Of a stretch of DNA of 7,562 nucleotides, positions 1 through 5,768 are shown one piece after another. A model generated the notes under the pieces. That model was not told the DNA's origin, did not search any database, and saw only the letters and a program-made list of their open reading frames with translations. Position 1 is the stretch's first letter, and every line of letters starts with the position of its first letter. The stretch comes from JASFQI01 sp050115555 (lineage in GTDB: Bacteria; Desulfobacterota; DSM-4660; Desulfatiglandales; HGW-15). The translations under genes and the position numbers were made by a program. The stretch is taken from assembly GCA_050115555.1 (NCBI GenBank), contig JASFQI010000239.1:1-7562 (forward strand), given 5' to 3'.

Positions 1-2494
1 CAAAGGACTCGTGGTCCGGTGGAAGCCCTTCTTCCTCTGGCAGGCGAATGCCGAGCCTCTGTGTGAGCAGAAAGGCAGCCGGGTTTCGGTAAAACCGGAC
101 CAGGTCGTCGAGATCCACCTCGAACCACTCCGGGCGTGGCTGGGACAGGCCGTTCTGAAAAAAGGGTTGGGGCGGGCAGGGTGGATTCACCAGGGCGGTG
201 GCTGCGTCGAGGTGTTCTCGAGCGTAAGTGAAGAGCGGCCCTTGCTCCCTGAAGTATTCCGGGCTGAAGGGTTGGAGGGGGTGATGCGTCACAATCCATT
301 CTCGAATGTCGTGGTCGGTAATGAAAAATCCCTGCTCGATGCAGTCCAGGAGCTCGCTCACCAGGACAGACGGAGGGGTCCGGGTGTTGTCCTGCTGGCT
401 CTGTCCCACGTAGCTGATGTGCAGGTGGCTTCGGGCGGAGAGCAGCGTTTCGAGGAAGAGGTAGCGGTCGTCGTTTCTTCGGGAGCGGTCTCCCGGGCGA
501 GGATGAAGCGCCATGAGATCGAACTCCGGCCGGGGCTGGGTTCTGGGGTAGGCATCGCTGTCCATGCCCAGGCAGCAGATCACCCGGAACGGGATGCTTC
601 GCATGGGCAGAAGGGAGCAGAACGTCACTCCGCCGGTCATGAACCCGAACCCGGATCCCTGCCTTTGCATGGATCGGCTCAGAAACCAGCGGATGACATC
701 GAGCTGTAAGGGCTCGTCGAGTCCTTCGCCTCGCGCATCGCCGGCCCTTTCGAGATCGAGGAATGCACGCCTCAAAGCCAGCGCTTCACGCTCGTCTTCC
801 TCGTTGGGAGAGAAAAAACGGTCCAGGAGCTCTTGCAGCTCCGAGCTCCAGGCATGGGGCGTTTTCGGTTGCTCCAGCGGGGGCAGCAGCTCGAATAGGC
901 AGGATGTGAACTCAGCGAGTCTTTCCAGGAGATCCGCATCCGCTCCCTCCACGTGATCATACGGAAGGATGCCTGAGAAGAGGTGTTCCCCTCGACCGGT
1001 CATGGCATATCCCAGAAGCAGCCGGTTGAACCCGGATGACCAGGTGTTCTCCTCGAATGAAGGAAGATTCCGCCGGGCTCGATCCTTCCCATCCAGACCC
1101 CAGCGGACACCGGCTTCCGACGCCCAGGTACGAAGGGTCGAGAGGTCGGCTTCGGCCAGGCCGAACCGACGCATGACCGATGGGGAATCCAGCACGGCAA
1201 GAACGCGCGTGAGAGCGAAACGATCCCTGCCCAGGTCGAGGAGAGCCAGAAAGGTGTCGACGATCTCGCTTTCCTTTCGAGCACTTTGATCGGTAATGCT
1301 GTACGGGATGTGTTCGTTCTCATCCGACAATGCATCGAACACGGCGCGGATATAAGGGGCGTATTTTTCAATATCCGGGGCTGTGATCAGGATATCTCCG
1401 GGGAGAAGCCCGGGGTCTTGATCCACCATGGCGAGGAGGTGGTCGTGGAGGACCTCGACTTCCCGGAGAGGGCTGTGGCAGGAGTGGATTCGGATGGACT
1501 TGTCCTCCGGATCCAACCGCATACGGGTTCCGTCCACCCCACGTTCTCGAAGGGAGAGGATGTCCGATTGAATCGCATGGAGGAGAGAATCCTCCCCGGG
1601 ATCGACAAAGAGCACATGGTCCTCAGCCGGGTAGTCTTGAATGAGCTCGAGAAAGTCCCGACCCATAGCGCCGGTGGAGGCCAGGAGCGCGTTGCCCTTT
1701 TCGAGATGGAGGTCGGATACATCGGGAACGGTGGCTTCGCGAGCCGTTGTCCGGGCCATTTCCCGGTCACTGACAATATCCCCCCAGTATTCCCTGCAGG
1801 GGTTCACGAGGAACAGGTTCACCGGAGCGAACCGGGCCACGGCGTTCATCACATCCAAATGGCGGCGGGGCAGGGCTGCGATTCCGAAGACACAGACCCG
1901 TTCGGGCAGGCCGGAAACCTCATCACAGGCCGAAAGCCTTTCAAGGAGGGATCGGACCCGCGCCGCTCGGTGGTCGTTGTCCGGGCACTCCCGAATGAGG
2001 GTTCTCCACAGCTCCGCCTGCCAGTGGGCACCTTCGCCCCTCTCCCATTCGTAAATGAGTTCCGGGCGGAATAGGAGATACTGGTCCAGGGTGTCCGCGA
2101 TCATTTCGGAGAGCTGATAGCATCGAAGGCCGGTGGTATCTCCGGCCAGATAGGAACGAATGGGGGAGAATTCCGGCCGGTGTGTCTGCTGAGGCAGAAG
2201 CCGCATGATTCGCCACCGAAGACGCTCGGGTTCGAACAGCGACATATGGGTGTCTTTTCCCACGATCCGCTCGTGGATTTCATCCACAAACCGGTTTGGA
2301 AAAGGGAATCGGATGTTGGCGCAGATACCGTGACGCCGAGCAAGCTGCAGGGAGACCCAGTGCTCCATGCCCTTGCTCTGGACCATAATGATTTCCGCGG
2401 CCATTGGAGAGCGGAGCGGACTTCGAAGAACGCCGGCCAGGGCGTCTACGAGGGGTTCCAATCGGTTGCTCATGTAAAGATGAAGGGAGCCCAT
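1..2494 (-). CDS. recC: RecC subunit of exodeoxyribonuclease V (RecBCD), C-terminus cut off by the window edge
   Basis: RecC is the non-catalytic subunit of the RecBCD helicase-nuclease. It splits the duplex ends, recognises Chi and feeds strands to RecB and RecD during double-strand break repair. The minus frame is open without a stop from the ATG at 2494 to base 1, giving about 831 residues against roughly 1,120 in E. coli RecC. Family signatures appear in order: LHLYMSNRLEPL at residues 4-15, VQSKGMEHW near 36-45, HSCHSPLREVEVLHD in the middle, VRWGLD, LLLGYAMTG, then GDRSRRNDDRYLFLE and SYVGQSQQDN near 660-700. The visible end (FYRNPAAFLLTQRL, then PDHESF) enters the nuclease-like C-terminal domain. 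The start is set by alignment of HLYMSNRL with the E. coli N-terminus (VYHSNRL). The ribosome binding site is weak. recB and recD would be expected further left. No frameshift is visible in the part present. Confidence 0.96.
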   Translation of the reverse strand, partial: MGSLHLYMSNRLEPLVDALAGVLRSPLRSPMAAEIIMVQSKGMEHWVSLQLARRHGICANIRFPFPNRFVDEIHERIVGKDTHMSLFEPERLRWRIMRLLPQQTHRPEFSPIRSYLAGDTTGLRCYQLSEMIADTLDQYLLFRPELIYEWERGEGAHWQAELWRTLIRECPDNDHRAARVRSLLERLSACDEVSGLPERVCVFGIAALPRRHLDVMNAVARFAPVNLFLVNPCREYWGDIVSDREMARTTAREATVPDVSDLHLEKGNALLASTGAMGRDFLELIQDYPAEDHVLFVDPGEDSLLHAIQSDILSLRERGVDGTRMRLDPEDKSIRIHSCHSPLREVEVLHDHLLAMVDQDPGLLPGDILITAPDIEKYAPYIRAVFDALSDENEHIPYSITDQSARKESEIVDTFLALLDLGRDRFALTRVLAVLDSPSVMRRFGLAEADLSTLRTWASEAGVRWGLDGKDRARRNLPSFEENTWSSGFNRLLLGYAMTGRGEHLFSGILPYDHVEGADADLLERLAEFTSCLFELLPPLEQPKTPHAWSSELQELLDRFFSPNEEDEREALALRRAFLDLERAGDARGEGLDEPLQLDVIRWFLSRSMQRQGSGFGFMTGGVTFCSLLPMRSIPFRVICCLGMDSDAYPRTQPRPEFDLMALHPRPGDRSRRNDDRYLFLETLLSARSHLHISYVGQSQQDNTRTPPSVLVSELLDCIEQGFFITDHDIREWIVTHHPLQPFSPEYFREQGPLFTYAREHLDAATALVNPPCPPQPFFQNGLSQPRPEWFEVDLDDLVRFYRNPAAFLLTQRLGIRLPEEEGLPPDHESF

Positions 2495-2506
2495 GAAAGC
2501 ACCGAG

Positions 2507-2528
2507 CTCACGCTCGTTTAAGCGTGAA
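2507..2528 (-). promoter_or_regulatory. Hairpin immediately upstream of the recC start codon
   Basis: On the minus strand TTCACGCT (2528-2521) can pair with AGCGTGAG (2514-2507) around a six-base loop. This gives an eight-pair stem including one terminal G-T pair. It ends 12 bases before the recC ATG and includes the only GAG that could act as a Shine-Dalgarno core. It has no following T tract, so it is not a standard intrinsic terminator. It could restrict recC translation or mark the 3' end of the upstream transcript. The role is inferred; the pairing is read directly. Confidence 0.4.
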
Positions 2529-2593
2529 GAAGAGAAGAGAAGATCTCTCTCGGAAGTCGGAACTCGAGGTCGGCCGCGAAGGAATTTTCTTCC

Positions 2594-3034
2594 TCACGGG
2601 GGATTGTCGGAAAGATCCGGTACTTCTGCATAGGGGATGATTTTTTCAAGGACATCCCGGGGGATGGGTATGGAGCGTTCAGCACCGTAGTCGTAAAACA
2701 CCATGACGGATTCTCCGCTTCCGAATACACGGGACGGATCGTCCCGCCGGGTCAGGCGATAGCGGAACGAGAACTTGCGATTCCCGATTTCGCCGATCCA
2801 GGTCTCGAGGGAGGGCTGGTCCGAAATTCGTAGCGGTGCACGGTAGTCACAATGGATATGGGCCAGGATGAAGGGGTAGGTCACCGGATCCACGATACCG
2901 AGCACCTCATCGAGAAAGGCCTTTCTGCCCTCCTCGAAGTAAGTGAAAAAGACCGCGTTGTTCACGTGACCCATGGCGTCGAGGTCTCGAAAGCGGACTT
3001 CCACGGGCCGGACGACTTTTTGATGGGAGATCAT
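2594..3034 (-). CDS. Acyl-CoA thioesterase of the 4HBT/YbgC hotdog family
   Basis: This is a 146-residue single hotdog domain, the usual length for the 4-hydroxybenzoyl-CoA thioesterase/YbgC/FadM group, which hydrolyses acyl-CoA thioesters in the cytoplasm. The family signature lies near the N-terminus as RFRDLDAMGHVNN (residues 14-26), followed by VFFTYFEEGRKAF. Asp19 sits where the catalytic aspartate of the 4HBT branch is found. Downstream, HCDYRAPL and the FSFRYRL strand fit the rest of the fold. The start overlaps the stop of the upstream HAMP gene as ATGA (3034-3031), and GAGG lies about six bases before the ATG, so translation is probably coupled. The substrate cannot be read from sequence. 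The members of this family that work with the Tol-Pal system differ in neighbourhood, and no tol genes are present here. Confidence 0.9.
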   Translation of the reverse strand: MISHQKVVRPVEVRFRDLDAMGHVNNAVFFTYFEEGRKAFLDEVLGIVDPVTYPFILAHIHCDYRAPLRISDQPSLETWIGEIGNRKFSFRYRLTRRDDPSRVFGSGESVMVFYDYGAERSIPIPRDVLEKIIPYAEVPDLSDNPP

Positions 3035-3558
3035 GTTGAACCTCGATTCGGAGAATCTCCAGATCTTCCTGAAGGGGATGGATTCCCGCGATCCCGTGGT
3101 TCGGGATTCGGGCCGAGCTCCGTGGCAGGGGTATCGCGGCTCTCGCTGAGCAGGGGAATGATACGGTTGATTCGCTCTGTCAGGCCCTTCAACTCATCAT
3201 GTTTTCGAAGCCGGATAGGAGATGCATCCTTTTCATGGATAAGACGGTCGAGGGTGTTTTGAATGCGGTACAGGGGACCGGCGATTCGATGCGCGAGAAC
3301 GACGACCACTGCGAAAATGACGAATCCGATGGGGAGAGCGAAGTAAGCGAGGCGCATGGTGACAAGGCGGATGGCCGTCGAGAGCTGGGCTTCCGGGATG
3401 TATTCGGAGACTACCGGCCAGAAAACCATGTAGGATTCAAACCCCATGAACAGGGCAAAGAGGATTAAAAGGATCAGGAACCGAAAGGCCAGCCCCAGCT
3501 GTAGCCTGCGATTCACAAGATAACGCCTGCGGCGCATTTTGGGATGCGAGTTTTTCAT
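3031..3558 (-). CDS. Short two-helix membrane protein with a lone HAMP domain
   Basis: This 175-residue protein has a basic N-terminus (RRRRY at 9-13), a first membrane helix at about 22-46 and a short outside segment of about 20 residues. A second helix follows at about 70-90, then a HAMP domain at about 91-137. HAMP marks are the Gly-Pro pair at 94-95 and the HDELKGL segment at 120-126. HAMP domains normally pass signals from membrane helices to a kinase, methyl-accepting or cyclase domain. Here nothing follows but a Pro/Gly/Ser-rich tail of about 35 residues, so no output domain is present. The ATG overlaps the pilin stop (ATGA, 3558-3555), no separate ribosome site is seen, and coupling is likely. 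It may be an adaptor that pairs with another HAMP protein or with the pilin gene product. That role is inferred. Confidence 0.85.
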   Translation of the reverse strand: MKNSHPKMRRRRYLVNRRLQLGLAFRFLILLILFALFMGFESYMVFWPVVSEYIPEAQLSTAIRLVTMRLAYFALPIGFVIFAVVVVLAHRIAGPLYRIQNTLDRLIHEKDASPIRLRKHDELKGLTERINRIIPLLSESRDTPATELGPNPEPRDRGNPSPSGRSGDSPNRGST

Positions 3559-3911
3559 GGGGATATGAGACTGCCCGTACTGTCAATTTGGAAAAGACCG
3601 CTCACCATAGGATGGGAGGCCGCCAGCATCAAGGTTTCTTCAAAGCCGTTCTGCACCTGGATGTTGACATCGGGCGACGGGTTGTACCCGTGTTCACGGA
3701 GGAGAACAAGGGTCACTTCAGTGCCGGGATGGTCCGTGTGATAATCGATCGCCGCCTTGTATGCAGAGACAAGATCAGACTCGATGGATGCGACTGCGGC
3801 CCTTTCTCTTATATTGAACAGCACGCTGATGGCGATGGTGCAAAGCACGCCGAGGACCATGATGACGATCAGGAGTTCAAGGAGGGTAAAGCCCTTGCCG
3901 TATCGTTTCAT
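3555..3911 (-). CDS. Type IV pilin-like protein (prepilin-type N-terminal cleavage/methylation signal)
   Basis: The 118-residue product carries a class III signal at its N-terminus. A short basic leader (MKRYGKG) is followed by FTLLELLIVIMVLGVL, so prepilin peptidase should cut after Gly7 and leave mature Phe1 and Glu5. The mature form is 111 residues. The hydrophobic helix has Cys17 and has Ser at position 22, where many major pilins have Pro. There is no C-terminal cysteine pair. The chosen ATG (3911) has GAGGG eight bases upstream and gives the usual short leader. An ATG at 3986 would add 25 unlikely residues. Size and the AYKAAIDYH region recall short pilins of Desulfobacterota, but a minor pilin or pseudopilin is equally possible because no assembly genes lie nearby. 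It heads a tightly coupled operon with the HAMP and thioesterase genes. Confidence 0.88.
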   Translation of the reverse strand: MKRYGKGFTLLELLIVIMVLGVLCTIAISVLFNIRERAAVASIESDLVSAYKAAIDYHTDHPGTEVTLVLLREHGYNPSPDVNIQVQNGFEETLMLAASHPMVSGLFQIDSTGSLISP

Positions 3912-4035
3912 GAAGTCAGCCCTCGGAGTGGAGTCGGCAGGGCTCCCGGCCCTGGACAGCCATTCTATGGGTAATATCGGAGGCATGGATCAGCGAAGGG
4001 AGCCCCGGAAATGGATCCCCCATTTGGACCTCAAC

Positions 4036-4064
4036 CTTATACCACGTCTACCGAGCGTATGCAA
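4036..4064 (-). promoter_or_regulatory. Sigma-70-like promoter candidate for the pilin-HAMP-thioesterase operon
   Basis: On the minus strand TTGCAT (4064-4059) is followed by a 17-base spacer and TATAAG (4041-4036). The -10 matches consensus at five of six positions and the spacer is ideal, while the -35 keeps only TTG. Transcription would start near 4029, giving a leader of about 118 bases before the pilin ATG. No GG-N10-GC sigma-54 element was seen, although pilin genes often use one. Confidence 0.45.
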
Positions 4065-4153
4065 TCGGTTGTCCTTGCGTATTTCGATGTGATTCCGGTT
4101 TAAAGATTTTCCTGCTGCAACCCTTCGCTATCATAGGGGTATCCCTTGTTTCA

Positions 4154-4173
4154 GGGCTTTTGCGACTCCATCA
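4154..4173. repeat. Right-end remnant of the 103-bp inverted-end repeat (copy 0)
   Basis: GGGCTTTTGCGACTCCATCA is the right terminus of the repeat family found complete just downstream. It agrees with the right end of copy B at nearly every position. The sequence to its left does not resemble the repeat interior, so only the end survives. It faces the left end of copy A across four bases. Confidence 0.7.
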
Positions 4174-4197
4174 GATTTGATTGTCTCACAAAAGCCC
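4154..4197. repeat. Long hairpin formed by abutting repeat ends
   Basis: The right end of copy 0 (4154-4173) and the left end of copy A (4178-4197) are inverted with respect to each other across a GATT spacer, with 16 of 20 positions complementary. The outer nine pairs (GGGCTTTTG with CAAAAGCCC) are perfect. Neither side is followed by a T tract, so intrinsic termination is not the obvious role. It may simply be the product of neighbouring insertions. Confidence 0.65.
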
Positions 4198-4280
4198 GCT
4201 CGACCGCTGTGGACTACGTTGTAAGGCTTTGGAATCGTTAGGGGCAAATCTCTGGATTAATGCTCTTTGATACTCCATCA
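4178..4280. repeat. 103-bp intergenic repeat, copy A, with imperfect inverted ends
   Basis: This copy runs from TGATTGTCTCACAAAAGCCC to TGCTCTTTGATACTCCATCA. A gap-free hand alignment with copy B (4339-4441) gives 77 identical bases of 103. Two blocks are best kept: CCCGCTCGACCG (4195-4206) and GGGCAAATCTCTGGAT (4242-4257). The termini are imperfect inverted repeats, with 11 of the terminal 20 positions complementary in this copy. It has no open frame of note and is far too short to code for a transposase, so it is best viewed as a small non-coding repeat, possibly MITE-like. Confidence 0.7.
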
Positions 4281-4287
4281 AATTTCA

Positions 4288-4316
4288 TTGTGATCGTTAT
4301 ATAGTTTGGGTATAAT
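4288..4316 (+). promoter_or_regulatory. Sigma-70-like promoter candidate between the two 103-bp repeats
   Basis: TTGTGA (4288-4293), a 17-base spacer and a perfect TATAAT (4311-4316) lie in the AT-rich 58-base gap between copies A and B. Start of transcription would be near 4323, so the RNA would contain all of copy B before reaching the thiamine-binding protein gene at 4473, a leader of about 150 bases. Confidence 0.5.
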
Positions 4317-4338
4317 TTAAAGTTACCTAAAAAACTTT

Positions 4339-4441
4339 TGACGGTCCCGCAAAAACCCGCTCGACCGGTGTTGGCTATGCTATATAGCCTTAGAAACGCT
4401 GAGGGCAAATCTCCGGATCACGGCTTTTTGTGACTCCATCA
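4339..4441. repeat. 103-bp intergenic repeat, copy B, with imperfect inverted ends
   Basis: This copy runs from TGACGGTCCCGCAAAAACCC to GGCTTTTTGTGACTCCATCA, the same length as copy A. 14 of the terminal 20 positions are complementary between its two ends. It contains a small internal hairpin, GGCTAT with ATAGCC around GCTAT (4373-4389), that copy A does not keep. It ends 31 bases before the ATG of the thiamine-binding protein gene, so it probably lies in that gene's untranslated leader. Confidence 0.7.
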
Positions 4442-4472
4442 CTTATCATTCGATGCATAGGATACGTGTTTT

Positions 4473-4781
4473 ATGACCCTGATGGCGTTTTCCATGATTC
4501 CCCTGGACAAGGGGCCGAGCTTCAGCCGATACGTTGCCGGGATTCTGGAAATCGTGGACCAAAGCGGCCTGGATTACCGGCTGAACCCCATGGGTACGGT
4601 CGTAGAGGGGGAATGGGACGAACTGGTTGCCCTGCTCACCCGATGCTTCCGTCACCTTGAGGGGGACCCCGAGCGAATCAGCGTTCATGTTACGTTTGAC
4701 CACCGGAAAGGGATTTCAAAAGCCATGGAAGGGAAAATACGAAGCGTGGAGGAGAAGGCGGGAAGGGATTTTCGAATCTGA
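4473..4781 (+). CDS. MTH1187-family thiamine-binding protein (DUF77/YqgV-like)
   Basis: This is a 102-residue cytoplasmic protein, the usual size for the MTH1187 family, which forms small ferredoxin-like oligomers and has been linked to thiamine binding. Family marks are AFSMIPLDKG near the N-terminus (residues 5-14), SRYVAGILEIVDQSGLDY (18-35), and the strongly kept NPMGTVVEGEWDEL (38-51). RISVHVTFDHRKG forms the last strand. The ATG at 4473 has AGGAT nine bases upstream. The in-frame ATG at 4482 would shorten the first strand and is less likely. The gene is monocistronic: a terminator candidate follows, and the pilin operon upstream runs the other way. No TPP riboswitch core was found in the leader, so thiamine control is not supported by sequence. 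Confidence 0.88.
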   Translation: MTLMAFSMIPLDKGPSFSRYVAGILEIVDQSGLDYRLNPMGTVVEGEWDELVALLTRCFRHLEGDPERISVHVTFDHRKGISKAMEGKIRSVEEKAGRDFRI

Positions 4782-4827
4782 CCGCTGCGCCCCTTTTCCG
4801 TCTTGAAGGATCAGGCGTTTTCCGTTT

Positions 4828-4868
4828 GGTGGACGACACTGGTTGGGTAATTCGTCTACCTCTTTTGT
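4828..4868 (+). terminator. Intrinsic terminator candidate after the thiamine-binding protein gene
   Basis: GGTGGACGA (4828-4836) pairs with TCGTCTACC (4852-4860) as a nine-base stem with one G-T pair and a 15-base loop. The stem is followed at once by TCTTTTGT. It sits 46 bases after the stop codon. The T tract is interrupted and the loop is long, so strength is uncertain. Confidence 0.5.
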
Positions 4869-4884
4869 ACTCGGAAAACAAGGG

Positions 4885-4914
4885 TTGACCCCAACGGACG
4901 GTTGATTTTATAGA
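4885..4914 (+). promoter_or_regulatory. Sigma-70-like promoter candidate for the FHA gene
   Basis: TTGACC (4885-4890, five of six consensus positions) is followed 18 bases later by TATAGA (4909-4914). A shifted -10 of TTTATA would give a 16-base spacer. The predicted leader to the ATG at 5181 would be about 260 bases, unusually long for such a small gene. Confidence 0.45.
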
Positions 4915-4957
4915 ATAGAAATCCTTTTGCTCCATAACGGTAGGTGAGGCTTGATCC

Positions 4958-5135
4958 AAGGTCGGATAGGCCGGGGACCTTTCTGCGGCTTTGATGGAGT
5001 CTCATGACATGTCCTATCGAGTGCATTCGCTTGAAACCAGTGAGGGCTGTGCTTCGAAAGCGCGAAAAGGCTCTCCCGAGGAAATGTTGGTGTGAGAGAG
5101 GGCTTCCTCCTCTTTATCTGAGGGAAAGGCGCTTT
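4958..5135 (+). other. Gene-free, potentially structured leader upstream of the FHA gene
   Basis: No coding region was recognised between 4782 and 5180. Within the presumed leader, AAGGTC (4958-4963) can pair with GACCTT (4976-4981), AAAGCGC (5057-5063) with GCGCTTT (5129-5135), and inside that GAGGAA (5078-5083) with TTCCTC (5104-5109). CTCTC (5071-5075) could alternatively pair with GAGAG (5094-5098). These could be parts of a folded 5' untranslated region or a small RNA. They do not match a 6S, SRP, RNase P or tmRNA core that I recognise, and short pairings of this kind also arise by chance. Confidence 0.25.
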
Positions 5136-5180
5136 GAACGGTGCTCAGGCCATGCAATGCACATTGAATAAACTGAGATT

Positions 5181-5678
5181 ATGGCAAACAAATCCAAAGA
5201 TCAGGGTGGGGTAGTCGCTTTTTGTGAGGAATGCGGTACCCGCATCTACCTCACACAGGAGGAACTCGAGCGATCGCCGGGATACATCCACTGCTCCAAA
5301 TGCAGCGAGGTGGTGAAGATCGCCCAGCCCCAGAAGCTGAGCTGTGATTTGGAGATTCGGATGGGTGATCATGTCATCCGAATGGACCCGGGGAGGCCCA
5401 TTCTGACCATGGGGCGCAAGAGCCATAACGATTTGGTGATTCAAAGCCCCAAGGTTTCAAGGACCCATGCAGCTGTGGTTTACCTCGACGATCAATACAC
5501 CCTTTTCGATCTCAGCCTCAACGGGACCTGCGTTCGCATCGACGGAGAGGACGAGATCCTGCTTCGGAAGAACAAGTATCCACTTCACGGTACCGGGCTC
5601 ATCGGGCTCGGCCGCAGAATCGACGACGCCGCTGATCATGTGGTCCATTTCAGGGTGATCAACGGAAAGAAGGCCTGA
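5181..5678 (+). CDS. Zinc-ribbon and FHA domain protein
   Basis: This 165-residue soluble protein has two parts. The N-terminal part holds a four-cysteine zinc ribbon, Cys15-x2-Cys18 and Cys38-x2-Cys41, of the MJ0042-like sort. Residues about 55-155 form a forkhead-associated domain, a module that binds phosphothreonine peptides. Its marks are the MGRKSHNDLVI strand (Gly78-Arg79), SRTHA (Ser93, His96) and SLNGT (Asn114-Gly115-Thr116), which are the usual phosphopeptide-contact loops and appear intact. There is no kinase, secretion or membrane segment. The ATG at 5181 has only a weak GAG-containing site (ACTGAG). The gene stands alone, behind a long leader and convergent with the GGDEF-like gene. 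The partner kinase is not in the window, and the link to Ser/Thr phosphorylation is inferred from the domain. Confidence 0.88.
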   Translation: MANKSKDQGGVVAFCEECGTRIYLTQEELERSPGYIHCSKCSEVVKIAQPQKLSCDLEIRMGDHVIRMDPGRPILTMGRKSHNDLVIQSPKVSRTHAAVVYLDDQYTLFDLSLNGTCVRIDGEDEILLRKNKYPLHGTGLIGLGRRIDDAADHVVHFRVINGKKA

Positions 5679-5694
5679 AGGAAGCGCGTCCGAT

Positions 5695-5749
5695 CCTTAT
5701 CCCTTTTTTCGAAGAATTTTCAGCGATTCTCACGGTTGAAGGGAATAGG
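5695..5749. terminator. Weak inverted repeat between convergent genes
   Basis: CCTTATCCCTT (5695-5705) and AAGGGAATAGG (5739-5749) are imperfectly complementary with two mismatches. They enclose a second small stem, AGAAT (5713-5717) with ATTCT (5726-5730). The position between the stops of two convergent genes suits a two-way terminator, and TTTTTT (5704-5709) lies in the left arm and loop. The pairing is not GC-rich and the T runs are not placed after the stem, so this is tentative. Confidence 0.25.
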
Positions 5750-5768
5750 CGGGAAAGAGGAGGGCTTC

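Noticed and set aside
11..709. A 232-codon open frame on the plus strand
   Set aside because: It lies wholly antisense to recC, whose protein matches RecC motifs throughout. The plus-frame product has no recognisable domain and no ribosome site.
1286..2074. A 262-codon open frame on the plus strand
   Set aside because: It is also antisense to recC, in a GC-rich region where opposite frames stay open by codon bias. The translated product resembles no family.
2852..3262. A 136-codon plus-strand frame across the thioesterase/HAMP junction
   Set aside because: It is antisense to two well-supported genes and has no family resemblance.
4242..4275. Resemblance of CTCTGGATTAATGC to the TPP riboswitch thi-box near a thiamine-binding protein gene
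   Set aside because: The CUGAGA half of the aptamer is absent, and the equivalent segment in copy B does not keep the similarity.
4395..4425. GAGGGCAAAT in the repeat recalls part of a c-di-GMP-I riboswitch
   Set aside because: The second conserved half (GACGCAAAGCC and the tetraloop-receptor helix) is missing, so the similarity is a few bases only.
4154..4441. CRISPR array
   Set aside because: Repeat units are 103 bp, diverged and unevenly spaced (4 and 58 bases), unlike short, near-identical CRISPR repeats with regular spacers.
4690..4959. An 89-codon minus-strand frame in the gap after the thiamine-binding protein gene
   Set aside because: It overlaps the terminator and promoter candidates and the 3' end of a real gene, lacks a ribosome site and has arbitrary-looking composition.
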